Assembly (NCBI RefSeq): GCF_040703035.1
Contig: NZ_CP159996.1
Span: forward strand, 654,001-718,000
Length of the DNA stretch: 64,000 nt
Source: Terribacillus aidingensis
Lineage (GTDB): Bacteria > Bacillota > Bacilli > Bacillales > Amphibacillaceae
Direction: 5' to 3'
Part shown: piece by piece, positions 1 through 9,275 of the stretch
Layout of the letters: the number at the start of each line of letters is the position of its first letter
Position numbering within the stretch: position 1 is the first letter of the stretch
Program-made: the position numbers and the translations under genes
Notes under the pieces: model-generated
What the model was told of the DNA's origin: nothing
What the model saw: only the letters and a program-made list of their open reading frames with translations
Databases searched by the model: none

Positions 1-1
1 C

Positions 2-490
2 CGTGAATCAGAATTGCCGGGTATCGGAAGGAAGTTCGAGCTTATGACGGAAAATGACGATAAAGTTGTCGTAATCATCCATGATGATGGCCGTCGGGAA
101 GTTTACCATTACGATGATGAAGATTTGGACGAAAGCATTTCCGGTGTTACTTTCACCGACTCTGAGGCAAGACAGCTAGCTTCTATCATCGGTGGAATGA
201 CGTATAAGCCGAAAGCAGTGGAAACAATTGAAGTCGCATTCGATGACCTTGTGATCGAATGGTTTAGGCTTGGCCCGAATGCACCGATTATCGGCAAGTC
301 CATTGGTGAAATCGGCATTCGTCAGAACTACAACATCAATATCATCGGGATCGTGCGCAAAGATCATACCAAGCAGCTGAATCCAGGTGTTGATTCAATT
401 TTCAAAAGCGGAGATACAATCGTCATTTCCGGCGAGCGGGCAGATATAAAACGTGCCAGCAGTGAACTATTCTTGAAAGAAAGGGGATAG
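2..490 (+). CDS. khtT: K+/H+ antiporter regulatory subunit KhtT (5' end outside window)
   Basis: The reading frame is open to the window edge and reads R-E-S-E-L-P-G-I-G before the first in-window start-like codon (TTG at 14). The start of KhtT proteins has the same LPGIG-K-FE block a few residues in, so the true start lies just upstream and only a few codons are missing. The C-terminal half is a TrkA-C (RCK-C) fold with the typical ending in which a LNPG-D-I turn precedes VISGER. Family knowledge: KhtT is the cytoplasmic subunit that gates the membrane antiporter KhtU; in B. subtilis it responds to pH and to c-di-AMP. It ends 3 nt before khtU, so the two are translated together. Confidence 0.88.
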   Translation, partial: RESELPGIGRKFELMTENDDKVVVIIHDDGRREVYHYDDEDLDESISGVTFTDSEARQLASIIGGMTYKPKAVETIEVAFDDLVIEWFRLGPNAPIIGKSIGEIGIRQNYNINIIGIVRKDHTKQLNPGVDSIFKSGDTIVISGERADIKRASSELFLKERG

Positions 491-493
491 ACT

Positions 494-1711
494 ATGGACC
501 ATTTAGTCTTTGAAGTAGGGACTGCGCTTGTATTAATCGCAATCGCAGCCATACTTGCCAACAAGTTAAACTTCTCCATCATCCCATTCCTCATTATCAT
601 CGGGATGCTGGTCGGACCACATGCACCTAGTTTTGGCATCATTAATCTCCAGTTTGTCCACAGTGAAGAAATCATCGCATTCCTCGGACGAATTGGTGTT
701 CTATTCCTCCTGTTCTATCTGGGACTCGAATTTTCAATCGGGAAGCTGATTAAATCAGGTAAAAATATTGTTGTAGGCGGCAGTATCTATATTGGAATCA
801 ACTTTGCACTCGGCTTCCTGTATCCTTTCATACTTGGTTTTCCAATCAAGGAAACATTGATCATTGCAGGTGTCATTACAATCAGTTCCAGTGCGATTGT
901 CGCAAAAGTTCTCGTTGATTTGCGCCGTACCGGTAATACGGAAACAGAATTGATTCTAGGTATCATTATGTTTGAGGACATCTTCCTCGCTGTTTATTTA
1001 TCCACTGTATCAGGCTTGGTACTAGGTGACTCCAATTCCTTGGGAGGAACAATCCTGTCCATTCTGATTGCGCTAGGTTATATGCTGTTGTTCTTCGTCA
1101 TTGCACGAAAGGCAGCACCTCTTTTAAGCAAGCTTCTACGTATCTCCTCTAATGAGGTATTTATCATCGTCATTTTCGCATCACTATTCTTTATTGCAGG
1201 CTTCTCGGAGACAATCCACGTAGCCGAAGCAATCGGTGCGCTCCTGCTCGGGCTTGTATTCTCTGAGACCGATCAAGGTGAGCGGATTGAGCATATGGTT
1301 GTCCCATTCCGTGATTTCTTCGGGGCCATCTTCTTCTTCAGTTTTGGTCTGAGTATCGACCCGACAACACTGGGAGACGCTGTATGGCTTGCACTCGGAG
1401 CTGTTGCTATCACAATTATCGGTAACTTCGTTGCTGGTATGATTGCAGGACGACGGGCAGGTCTGTCACATAAAGCGTCCACGAACATCGGTCTGACCAT
1501 TGTCTCCCGTGGAGAATTTTCCATCATCATGGCCAATATAGGTTTGGCGGGAGGACTTATGGGGGTGCTGCAGCCTTTCTCGGCGCTGTACGTGCTGATT
1601 CTTGCCATACTTGGCCCATTGATGACAAAAGAATCTAAGCATATCTTCAATTTCCTTAATAAGATATTCAAATGGCAGGAAGTCAAGCCTAAAAGGGTTC
1701 GTCAATCCTAA
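494..1711 (+). CDS. khtU: K+/H+ antiporter membrane subunit KhtU
   Basis: A 405-residue CPA2-family transporter made almost wholly of membrane helices. Recognisable blocks are the G-L-E-F-S segment near residue 75, the serine-rich SSSAIVAK stretch near 132-140 and SRGEFSIIMANIG near 337-349, all typical of KefB/KhtU-type exchangers. There is no C-terminal TrkA-N domain, which fits a partner subunit (KhtT) being supplied by the preceding gene. AGGGG precedes the ATG at 494. The pair exports potassium in exchange for protons. An intrinsic terminator follows directly. Confidence 0.88.
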   Translation: MDHLVFEVGTALVLIAIAAILANKLNFSIIPFLIIIGMLVGPHAPSFGIINLQFVHSEEIIAFLGRIGVLFLLFYLGLEFSIGKLIKSGKNIVVGGSIYIGINFALGFLYPFILGFPIKETLIIAGVITISSSAIVAKVLVDLRRTGNTETELILGIIMFEDIFLAVYLSTVSGLVLGDSNSLGGTILSILIALGYMLLFFVIARKAAPLLSKLLRISSNEVFIIVIFASLFFIAGFSETIHVAEAIGALLLGLVFSETDQGERIEHMVVPFRDFFGAIFFFSFGLSIDPTTLGDAVWLALGAVAITIIGNFVAGMIAGRRAGLSHKASTNIGLTIVSRGEFSIIMANIGLAGGLMGVLQPFSALYVLILAILGPLMTKESKHIFNFLNKIFKWQEVKPKRVRQS

Positions 1712-1715
1712 TCAT

Positions 1716-1749
1716 AAAAAGAAGGTACACAGTGTGTGCCTTCTTTTTG
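1716..1749 (+). terminator. intrinsic terminator after khtTU
   Basis: AAAAAGAAGGTACAC pairs with GTGTGCCTTCTTTTT (one mismatch) around a short loop, and the 3' arm ends in a T run. Confidence 0.85.
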
Positions 1750-1864
1750 TTATGCCAATAATTTTACAAGTAAATAGCTTGCGGCAATCCGTGTATGGCA
1801 GGTAACATATAAGGAACACTTGTCCGAAATATTCTGTCGAATCCTATTTGAAGGGAATGCTTGT

Positions 1865-2833
1865 ATGACGAAGCTATCAATCTTTCATCCGGCTGTATCG
1901 CGGATCATAGATAATATCAATAAAGTGATTATAGGGAAAGAAGAACCAATTGTACTTAGTCTGACTGCGCTGCTCGCTGGAGGTCATGTTCTATTGGAAG
2001 ATGTTCCTGGTGTGGGTAAGACGATGCTGGTCCGCTCCCTTGCCCGTTCAGTTGACTGTGATTTCAAGCGTATCCAATTCACACCTGATTTATTGCCATC
2101 TGATGTTACAGGTGTTTCCATCTACAATCCGAAAACACTGGAATTTGAGTTTCGTCCTGGACCGATTCTAGGGAATATCGTACTTGCCGATGAGATTAAC
2201 CGTACATCTCCAAAGACACAGTCTGCTTTGCTTGAGGCGATGGAAGAAAAGAATATCACAGTAGAGGGCAATGCACTGCCGCTAGCTGATCCGTTCTTTG
2301 TCATGGCAACACAGAACCCTGTTGACTACGAAGGAACTTATCCGCTGCCTGAGGCACAGCTGGACCGCTTCCTTCTGAAGATACAGATGGGATATCCGAA
2401 TGCAAAAGAAGAGATGCAGATGCTTGCTGCTGTTGGTATGAAACATCCAATCAATTGCGTCGAGCCTGTCATGACTAAAGACGATTTGCTGAACATGCAG
2501 GAAGCGGCAGCAAACGTGTATGTCGATTCTCAAATACAGCAATATATAGTGGATTTGGCGCAATTATCACGCAGCCATCCGGATGTTTATCTTGGGCTTA
2601 GTCCGCGTGGATCTATTGCTATGATGCGGGCAGCGAAGGCATATGCCTATATCCATAACCGCGATTATGTAATTCCGGATGATGTGCAAGTTTTGGCGCC
2701 ATTTGTTCTAGGCCATCGGATTTTACTCCGTTCAGAGGCACGCTATGATGGGCTGACACCTGAAAGATTGGTTCAGCGTCTGCTGAAGGCAATTGACGTA
2801 CCAGTAGAGAGGGAATCTGTACATGAAAGGTAA
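1865..2833 (+). CDS. yeaC: MoxR-family AAA+ ATPase (YeaC type)
   Basis: The chosen start is the ATG at 1865 with AAGGG at 1851-1855; the frame also opens further upstream at 1820 but without a ribosome site. The 322-residue product has a Walker A motif (VPGVGKT, about 46-53), a Walker B/sensor block (VLADEINRTSP, about 106-116) and the MATQNP sensor-1 region, the signature order of MoxR ATPases. MoxR proteins act as chaperone-like ATPases, usually with a DUF58/von Willebrand-type partner, which is the next gene (11-nt overlap). Length and neighbours match B. subtilis yeaC-yeaD-yebA. The exact client is unknown. Confidence 0.85.
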   Translation: MTKLSIFHPAVSRIIDNINKVIIGKEEPIVLSLTALLAGGHVLLEDVPGVGKTMLVRSLARSVDCDFKRIQFTPDLLPSDVTGVSIYNPKTLEFEFRPGPILGNIVLADEINRTSPKTQSALLEAMEEKNITVEGNALPLADPFFVMATQNPVDYEGTYPLPEAQLDRFLLKIQMGYPNAKEEMQMLAAVGMKHPINCVEPVMTKDDLLNMQEAAANVYVDSQIQQYIVDLAQLSRSHPDVYLGLSPRGSIAMMRAAKAYAYIHNRDYVIPDDVQVLAPFVLGHRILLRSEARYDGLTPERLVQRLLKAIDVPVERESVHER

Positions 2834-4067
2834 GTTCCGCTTTGTTTTTAAGCTCGTTGGTATAGCCTTGCTGGCTGCCATCCTGTTTTGTTATAGCATG
2901 TTCCAAGGCGGTTTTGTGAGCTGGTTCCTATTTTATGCCTTTCTTCCGATTCTGCTTTATGTGCTCCTAGTGCTGTGCTACCCACTCAGCAGCTGGAAGG
3001 TGGATCGCACGCTTTCCAAATCCTATATCAGGAGCGGCGGAGAAGTGACCGTCGAGATCAGCTTGACTCGTCGTTTCCCTTTCCCGCTTGTATATTTGGA
3101 AATGGAAGATTTGTATGACAGATCTTTGCTGAAGGTGAGCAGACCAGATGGAACACTCCAGATTGCCCATTCTCGTCAGCCTAAGCAGCATATTCTGTTT
3201 CCTTGGTTCCGGAGGAATCTCCGAGTCAGTTATGTGCTGGACAGACTTCCGCGAGGTGAACATAGCTTTCATCAAATTCGTCTGCGTACTGGCGACCCAT
3301 TTCAACTGGTCGAAAAAGAAGCGGTTTTCGAAATCATGCAGAAGCTGCACGTTTACCCAGCTGAAAGGGAGATTACAGTCGGGAATCCGCAAAGCGTTTT
3401 TGAAGAAGGCGCTGCTGTTGCTTATGCTCCGCGTTCAAAGCAGACGAGCGTCGTCTCTGGCATTCGGGAATACACCCCGGGTGACCGGTTCAGCTGGATC
3501 GACTGGAAAGCTTCTGCCAGAAAACAGGATATGATGACGAAGGAATTCGAACAGGAAAAAAGTGCAGATGTACTTGTCGCATTTGATAGAAGGGGAACCG
3601 GACAGACGGCAGATCTTTTTGAATATGCAGTTGTCATTGCTTTTTCTGTCTATCAGAAGCTGAAAAGCAGAAATGAGCAAGTCGGTTTCATGAGCATCGG
3701 CAATCCAGCCAAGTGGCTGCCTGCTGCAATGGGCAGTGCGCAGCTTCAGCGTGTGCAGCAGTATTTGACTACTGTACAGCAGGAGCAAGAACAGCCGCGG
3801 CTTCAGACATTGGCAGCAGAACTGTCACGACAGCCTAAAGGGTCGACAGTCTACTGTGTAACAACCGATTTGGACAGCCGGGAGCTGGCTGTGCTGCGAA
3901 AACTAAGGCAGAGCGGCTATGTACTGACCATTTTATACATTTGTCGCCACGCAGAAGTAGGAACAAAGGAAAAGAACCTTATACGGGAAGTTCGCCAGCT
4001 TGGCCATCAAATGGACATCTATCCGATACAGCAAACAGCCAAAACGGAGGTGCAGCGGAATGCGTAG
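2823..4067 (+). CDS. yeaD: DUF58 protein (YeaD type)
   Basis: A 414-residue protein with two N-terminal membrane helices (about 10-50) followed by a soluble part. The diagnostic DUF58 block Y-T-P-G-D-R-F-S-W-I-D-W-K-A-S-A-R lies near residues 217-234, ahead of a von Willebrand A-like segment. It starts inside the end of the MoxR gene (11-nt overlap), so the two are translationally coupled. MoxR ATPases and DUF58 proteins are a standard functional pair. It also overlaps the start of the next gene by 8 nt, giving a three-gene unit. Molecular role not established. Confidence 0.82.
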   Translation: MKGKFRFVFKLVGIALLAAILFCYSMFQGGFVSWFLFYAFLPILLYVLLVLCYPLSSWKVDRTLSKSYIRSGGEVTVEISLTRRFPFPLVYLEMEDLYDRSLLKVSRPDGTLQIAHSRQPKQHILFPWFRRNLRVSYVLDRLPRGEHSFHQIRLRTGDPFQLVEKEAVFEIMQKLHVYPAEREITVGNPQSVFEEGAAVAYAPRSKQTSVVSGIREYTPGDRFSWIDWKASARKQDMMTKEFEQEKSADVLVAFDRRGTGQTADLFEYAVVIAFSVYQKLKSRNEQVGFMSIGNPAKWLPAAMGSAQLQRVQQYLTTVQQEQEQPRLQTLAAELSRQPKGSTVYCVTTDLDSRELAVLRKLRQSGYVLTILYICRHAEVGTKEKNLIREVRQLGHQMDIYPIQQTAKTEVQRNA

Positions 4068-6252
4068 AAGGGTCGGTCAATTACAGTGGCTGCGTTATCT
4101 TATCTTTGTATGTGGATTCCTTTTGTTTTGGGAATGGCTCCGTCCGCTTGATCAGATCAGCGATACAGGCAATTTGCCGCTCTTTGTCGTGTTCACAGCT
4201 ATCTGCTTCCTGCTGTCCGCTCTCAAACTGCGCTGGTGGCTTAGCTTTTTGTTGAAGTTTATTTTGATGGTATTAGTTCTGCAAGTATTTCTAATGCAGG
4301 AAAACTTGATATCCGGAAGCTGGTTCACTTTCATCCTATCGGAGCTGCAGAGCAATCTCAAATTGCTGTTCACTGGCGAATTTGTATCGCTTACGCCATT
4401 TTTTAGAACGCTATTATTTTTGACTCTGCTTTGGCTGATGAGCTATTTGCTTTATTACTGGTTCATCGTTGCCAATCGTATTTTCTTCTTTATTATCATG
4501 ACATTCCTGTACATCGGGATACTTGATACGTTTACACCTTATGATGGCAGCGGAGCAATTGTCCGTGTCTTTCTGATCAGCTTTTTCGCGATGGGGATTT
4601 CTGCCTTCGCGAGACTATATAAGGGCGGAGAAAAACGGCAGTTTCCGAAGCAAGTGCTGCTCTGGAGTATCCCGCTTCTATCCATACTTGCCGTTTCGGC
4701 TGCAGTAGGCTATGCAGCACCGAAGCTCCCGCCGCAATGGGCTGATCCCGTGCCATTCATCCAAACGATGTCAGATAACAACAATGAAAACGAAGGAGAA
4801 GGCGGTATTCAAAAAGTCGGATACGGAGAAAATGATTCCCGTCTGGGGGGGCCGTTCGTCCAAGATAATACCATCGCCTTCTGGGCAGCAACAGAAGCAA
4901 GCGGTTATTGGCGAGTTGACAGTAAAGATGTGTATACAGGAAAAGGCTGGGAACGCTCAAGAGAGGCAAAACCGCAAAGCTTCCAGAGCGGAGAGCCGGT
5001 CGGAATCGATCTTTACACGGAAAATGTAGCTGTGGAAGCACGGGAAGCAATCGTCTATCCTAGTCAAAATCAAGTGCTGGACAGGCTCGTATATCCTTAT
5101 GGTGTGCAGACATTTTTCAGCGGCCAAGTAGGAGCTGCAGTTGATTCAGATTTTGGAGTGGTGGAAACGTTCAATCGAGCCCAATATCCAGATGAGAATT
5201 ACACGATAGCCTTCGAGGAACCGCAGTATAATATCGAAGACCTGCGCAATGATTCTGAGCTGGATGACGACAATACCCATTATCGTTATACGCAGCTGCC
5301 TGAGAATTTGCCGGAGCGCGTCCGTGATTTGGCTGCGGAGATAACTTCTTCTGCCGATACACGGTATGATAAAGCGAAGGCAGTGGAACAATATTTTAAT
5401 CAAAACGGATTTCAGTATCAGACACAGGATATACCTGTACCGGAAGATGATCAGGACTATGTCGATCAGTTTCTATTTGAAAGCAAAATCGGGTATTGTG
5501 ATAACTTTTCTTCTGCAATGGTCGTACTGTTACGATCAGCTGATATTCCTGCGCGCTGGGTGAAAGGGTTCACGGCAGGACAGCCTGGCTCGAACCCGAA
5601 TATATCCACTCCAGATGGGTTGTCCTCTTATATAGTTACGAACGGAAATGCCCATTCATGGGTGGAGGTGTATTTCCCGGAAACTGGTTGGGTTCCGTTT
5701 GAACCAACGCAAGGGTTTACAAACCCTGCAGAGTTTACTAGTGAAGAAGATGCAGCAGAAGAAACTCCAGAAGCACAAAATGATACGCCTGAACAAGAAG
5801 AACAAAGTCCGGCTCCAGAGCAGCCAGAAGAGCAGCAGCAGGAAGAAGAACAGGTGGCAGATAGCCAGACGGCTAGTAATACACTTCATCCACTGTATTG
5901 GATTATTCCGTCGGCCGTACTTTTATTAGCCGCTATTGCCTTGTATTTCACCCGCTATAAATGGCTGACAGCCTATTACATTCGAAAATACCGGAATGAA
6001 CAATCCGAGGAGACATATGGTAAAGCCTATCATTATTTGCTGCGGCTGCTGGCGCATAAGGGGTTCAAGCGTCATTCTGGTCAGACACTCAGGGAATATG
6101 CGGTAACAATTGATCAGGAATTCGGCAATAAACGGATGTCTGAGCTTACGAGCGAATACGAAAGAATTCTGTACCGCAACGAAAAAAGTGCACCTGCATG
6201 GATAAATGCTGTCGAATTGTGGGAAAATTTAATTAAACAAGCGGCATCTTGA
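4060..6252 (+). CDS. yebA: TgpA-like transglutaminase-domain membrane protein (YebA type)
   Basis: The ATG at 4060 follows AACGGAGG (4043-4050) with 9 nt spacing and is preferred to an in-frame ATG at 4000. The 730-residue protein starts with about six membrane helices, then an extracellular transglutaminase-like core with Cys near 480 (GYCDNF), His near 532 (NAHSWVEV) and an acidic residue near 548 (FEPT, where many family members have Asp). A Glu/Gln-rich linker (about 565-605), one more membrane helix and a DUF4129-type cytoplasmic tail follow. Family knowledge: such proteins travel with MoxR and DUF58; in pseudomonads TgpA is essential, but the substrate is unknown. Confidence 0.84.
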   Translation: MRRRVGQLQWLRYLIFVCGFLLFWEWLRPLDQISDTGNLPLFVVFTAICFLLSALKLRWWLSFLLKFILMVLVLQVFLMQENLISGSWFTFILSELQSNLKLLFTGEFVSLTPFFRTLLFLTLLWLMSYLLYYWFIVANRIFFFIIMTFLYIGILDTFTPYDGSGAIVRVFLISFFAMGISAFARLYKGGEKRQFPKQVLLWSIPLLSILAVSAAVGYAAPKLPPQWADPVPFIQTMSDNNNENEGEGGIQKVGYGENDSRLGGPFVQDNTIAFWAATEASGYWRVDSKDVYTGKGWERSREAKPQSFQSGEPVGIDLYTENVAVEAREAIVYPSQNQVLDRLVYPYGVQTFFSGQVGAAVDSDFGVVETFNRAQYPDENYTIAFEEPQYNIEDLRNDSELDDDNTHYRYTQLPENLPERVRDLAAEITSSADTRYDKAKAVEQYFNQNGFQYQTQDIPVPEDDQDYVDQFLFESKIGYCDNFSSAMVVLLRSADIPARWVKGFTAGQPGSNPNISTPDGLSSYIVTNGNAHSWVEVYFPETGWVPFEPTQGFTNPAEFTSEEDAAEETPEAQNDTPEQEEQSPAPEQPEEQQQEEEQVADSQTASNTLHPLYWIIPSAVLLLAAIALYFTRYKWLTAYYIRKYRNEQSEETYGKAYHYLLRLLAHKGFKRHSGQTLREYAVTIDQEFGNKRMSELTSEYERILYRNEKSAPAWINAVELWENLIKQAAS

Positions 6253-6277
6253 CCCATTTTGGGCACATTGATAGAAT
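6249..6277 (+). promoter_or_regulatory. sigma-A promoter for the guaA leader
   Basis: TTGACC (6249-6254), 17-nt spacer, TAGAAT (6272-6277). It overlaps the last codons of the preceding gene and would start transcription near 6284. Confidence 0.7.
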
Positions 6278-6283
6278 AAGAGG

Positions 6284-6404
6284 CAATAAGCACCTTCAGA
6301 AGGACGCAGTACAGTGTTGCTGACGATTGTGAAGGCTTGAGCCGACAACGTTACTTTTGCTGGATTCCGCCTTGAACATGGCGCGGATTCAGCTTCTGTT
6401 TTTT
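6284..6404 (+). ncRNA. guaA leader RNA with intrinsic terminator (candidate attenuator)
   Basis: Between the promoter at 6249-6277 and guaA lies about 120 nt of probable structured RNA. It contains a CCTTCA/TGAAGG helix (6292-6297 with 6330-6335) and ends in a strong hairpin, GCTGGATTCCGCC against GGCGCGGATTCAGC, followed by a T run (6359-6404). A terminator placed between a promoter and a biosynthetic gene suggests transcription attenuation, or a short stand-alone RNA. I checked for the purine, ZTP, PRPP, THF and T-box cores and did not find their conserved bases, so the ligand, if any, is unknown. Confidence 0.5.
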
Positions 6405-6483
6405 CAAGACGTGATAAAGGTAAAATGTGGTGCATGCACCCGACCTGCTTATATCTAGAGAATAATGAAGGAGTGGACAGACT

Positions 6484-8022
6484 TTGGATATCGATACAGA
6501 TATGATATTGGTACTGGACTTTGGAAGCCAGTACAATCAATTGATCACAAGAAGGATCCGGGAGTTCGGTGTATACAGCGAATTACATTCCCACAAACTG
6601 ACAGCAGATGAGATTCGTAAGATGAACCCGAAAGGAATCATCCTTTCCGGCGGACCGCACAGTGTATATGACGAAAATAGCTTCCGATGTGACGAAGAAA
6701 TCTTCGAACTAGGAATTCCGGTATTGGGTATCTGCTACGGTATGCAGCTGATGATGCAGCATTTCGGAGGAAATGTCCAGCGTGCTGACAGCCGGGAATA
6801 CGGCCGTGCGGAAATCACATTGACAAACCCATCTGTCATCTTTAAAGATTCACCGGAAAAACAGCTAGTCTGGATGAGCCATGGTGATAAAGTGTTAGAT
6901 CCAGCACCAGGCTTCAGCGTCGATGCTACAAGCCCGTCCACCCCAGTTGCTGCTATCAGCAACAAAGAACGTAACCTTTATGGTGTTCAGTACCACCCTG
7001 AAGTGCGCCATTCCGAGTACGGAAACCATATGCTGAAGCAGTTCGTTTTTGACGTCTGCCATGCAAAAGCGGAATGGACAATGGAAAACTTCATCGAAAT
7101 GGAAACAGAAAAAATCCGCCAGCAAGTCGGTGACAAAAATGTCCTATGTGCATTGAGCGGCGGAGTGGACTCTTCCGTAGTAGCTGCTCTTATCCACAAA
7201 GCAATCGGCGACCAGCTGACATGTATTTTCGTGGATCATGGCTTGCTTCGTAAAAACGAAGGTGCAATGGTTGAGAAGACTTTCCGTGACGAATTCAAAA
7301 TCAACTTGGTTGCAGTGCACGCTCAAGACCGTTTCTTGGGCAAGCTGAAAGGCGTTTCCGATCCAGAGCAGAAACGTAAAATCATCGGTAATGAATTCAT
7401 CTACGTATTCGATGATGAAGCATCCAAGCTTGAAAACATGGACTTCCTTGCACAAGGTACACTGTACACAGACATCGTTGAAAGTGGTACAGAAACAGCA
7501 CAGACAATCAAATCTCACCATAACGTGGGCGGACTGCCTGAAGATATGCAGTTTGAATTGATCGAGCCATTGAAAACATTGTTCAAAGATGAAGTACGTG
7601 AACTAGGAACAGAGCTTGGTTTGCCGGATGCAATCGTTCACCGTCAGCCATTCCCAGGTCCTGGACTAGCAATCCGAGTTATCGGTGAGATCACAGAAGA
7701 GAAGCTGGAAATCGTCCGCGAATCCGATGCAATCCTTCATGAGGAGATTGCGAAAGCTGGTCTTGAACGTGATATCTGGCAGTACTTCACTGTCCTTCCT
7801 GGTTTCAAGAGCGTAGGTGTAATGGGAGATGCTCGTACGTATGATTACACACTAGGTATTCGTGCGGTAACAAGTATCGACGGAATGACATCCGACTGGG
7901 CTCGTATCCCTTGGGATGTATTGGAGCGTATCTCTGTACGCTTCGTCAATGAAGTAAATCATGTAAACCGCGTCGTGTATGACGTAACTAGTAAGCCACC
8001 AGCAACTATCGAGTGGGAATAA
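6484..8022 (+). CDS. guaA: GMP synthase (glutamine-hydrolysing)
   Basis: GMP synthase converts XMP, ATP and glutamine to GMP. The N-terminal class I amidotransferase domain has the nucleophile in GICYG (Cys84) and the YHPEV His/Glu pair. The ATP pyrophosphatase loop SGGVDSS is at 225-231, and the C-terminal dimer domain ends PPATIEWE as in the family. Length 512 is normal. I chose TTG at 6484 because AAGGAG lies at 6468-6473 (10 nt spacing) and because B. subtilis GuaA has about six residues before [13 protein letters not shown]; the ATG at 6502 is too far from the ribosome site. Confidence 0.96.
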   Translation: MDIDTDMILVLDFGSQYNQLITRRIREFGVYSELHSHKLTADEIRKMNPKGIILSGGPHSVYDENSFRCDEEIFELGIPVLGICYGMQLMMQHFGGNVQRADSREYGRAEITLTNPSVIFKDSPEKQLVWMSHGDKVLDPAPGFSVDATSPSTPVAAISNKERNLYGVQYHPEVRHSEYGNHMLKQFVFDVCHAKAEWTMENFIEMETEKIRQQVGDKNVLCALSGGVDSSVVAALIHKAIGDQLTCIFVDHGLLRKNEGAMVEKTFRDEFKINLVAVHAQDRFLGKLKGVSDPEQKRKIIGNEFIYVFDDEASKLENMDFLAQGTLYTDIVESGTETAQTIKSHHNVGGLPEDMQFELIEPLKTLFKDEVRELGTELGLPDAIVHRQPFPGPGLAIRVIGEITEEKLEIVRESDAILHEEIAKAGLERDIWQYFTVLPGFKSVGVMGDARTYDYTLGIRAVTSIDGMTSDWARIPWDVLERISVRFVNEVNHVNRVVYDVTSKPPATIEWE

Positions 8023-8026
8023 ACAA

Positions 8027-8067
8027 AAGAGGCCATGCTATCAATCAGATAGCATGGCCTCTTTTTG
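8027..8067. terminator. bidirectional terminator between guaA and the convergent exporter gene
   Basis: A perfect 18-bp stem (AAAGAGGCCATGCTATC with its complement) with T runs on both strands. The stop codon of the minus-strand gene lies inside it. Confidence 0.92.
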
Positions 8068-9096
8068 TATAAGCAAGTTGTTTTTTTCGGAATGCTGGTC
8101 ACATATGAGCTCGTGTATGGAAAGCAATTCATACAGATAGATGCTTTCAATCGGAAAGTAGCCATCTTCCGGATCTTTCGGCATGTCGATGCTCCAGAAT
8201 AGCTGGAACAAGTCATGGAACTGCCTTTTATCTGACACCTGATCTCCCTTCATCCAATGTGACAATCTTTCTTGGACTGCTTCAGCTGCTGCACTAAAAC
8301 GGTTGCGCTGTTCTATATTCCAATGCAGCTGTTTGCCGCTTCGCCCAGCGTGAATCAAATTCCAAAGATGGTAATGGACTAATTTCAGCTTCTGAGTCAG
8401 GGCGGCCTCTTTATCCAGTAACGCTTTTGCATTTGAAGTAGGAAAATGATAACGGATTTCCTGTTGCTGGTGCTGCACATACTGTTCCAGGAGCAGCCTT
8501 TGGTCTGTCAGCTGGCGGAATGATGCTGTCAAACTTTGGACTGGCTGGTCTCCTTGTGTTTGCCTAATCCGTATCTCGACAAAGGCATGAAGCAGCTCAT
8601 TTGTATGCCATATAACCAAATCTAACTGCTGACGAGATTTCTTGAAGTAATCTGGCGGCAGGATAAACATATTAACCAAAGTAGAAATGATGATTCCAAT
8701 GACGCTTCCACCGAGACGGGCCCAGAAATCCGCCCATAAACTAGTATGCTCAACGTCGATCATAGCTACCGCTGTAATCGTTGCTACAATCAAACCCGCA
8801 TGGAGCTTCAGTTTGTAGCAAACCAGAATCGTCAAAAAAGCCGCTGCCGTGTAGGTCAGCGGAGAAGCTCCGAATAAATAGATGGAAAGAACGGAAAATG
8901 CTGCTCCGACCATACTGGCTGGTAAACGGATCAGACCTTTTTGTATGGATGCATGAATTGTCGGCTCAATCGTCACGATAGCGGCAATGACCGCAAAAGC
9001 CGGAGATATGTGTACAATTTCACAAATTAATGCAGTAAAAAACACAGCAATCCCTGTCTTGATGACACGACTGCCGATGAAAAAATACTTCTTCAC
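8041..9096 (-). CDS. aromatic acid exporter family membrane protein (ArAE_1/FUSC-like)
   Basis: A 351-residue protein with an N-terminal half made of closely packed hydrophobic helices (including IEPTIHASIQKGLIRLPAS, a block typical of the ArAE_1 family) and a soluble helical C-terminal half rich in Gln and His, matching the two-domain ArAE_1 plus ArAE_1_C layout. The start is GTG at 9096 with AAAGGTG about 10 nt upstream. It has its own promoter and converges on guaA. Family members are annotated as putative aromatic acid exporters; the substrate here is not evident. Confidence 0.75.
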   Translation of the reverse strand: MKKYFFIGSRVIKTGIAVFFTALICEIVHISPAFAVIAAIVTIEPTIHASIQKGLIRLPASMVGAAFSVLSIYLFGASPLTYTAAAFLTILVCYKLKLHAGLIVATITAVAMIDVEHTSLWADFWARLGGSVIGIIISTLVNMFILPPDYFKKSRQQLDLVIWHTNELLHAFVEIRIRQTQGDQPVQSLTASFRQLTDQRLLLEQYVQHQQQEIRYHFPTSNAKALLDKEAALTQKLKLVHYHLWNLIHAGRSGKQLHWNIEQRNRFSAAAEAVQERLSHWMKGDQVSDKRQFHDLFQLFWSIDMPKDPEDGYFPIESIYLYELLSIHELICDQHSEKNNLLIQKEAMLSD

Positions 9097-9129
9097 TTTA
9101 TGTCAACACCTTTGATGGATCGTGTTTAC

Positions 9130-9158
9130 ATTATAAAGTGTATAAAGCTGGCAGGCAA
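9130..9158 (-). promoter_or_regulatory. sigma-A promoter for the exporter gene
   Basis: On the minus strand: TTGCCT (9158-9153), 17-nt spacer, TATAAT (9135-9130). Confidence 0.65.
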
Positions 9159-9275
9159 TGGTTGTAACTGGAAGAGTTATGGGGCTTGGAGCATGTTTTT
9201 TGAAGTGATGGTATAACCGCAGTAAGTTACGGGTAAAAGAAGAAAATACTTTGACCGGTAACTCAGGGGGTAGCC

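Noticed and set aside
1820..1864. Upstream extension of the MoxR gene
   Set aside because: No ribosome site before 1820 and the extra residues do not resemble the family; ATG 1865 has AAGGG at good spacing.
6284..6404. Purine, ZTP or T-box riboswitch in front of guaA
   Set aside because: The conserved cores (for example TTTCTACC with GACTAYG, or GGTGG-ACCGCG) are absent; only the terminator and a short helix are clear.
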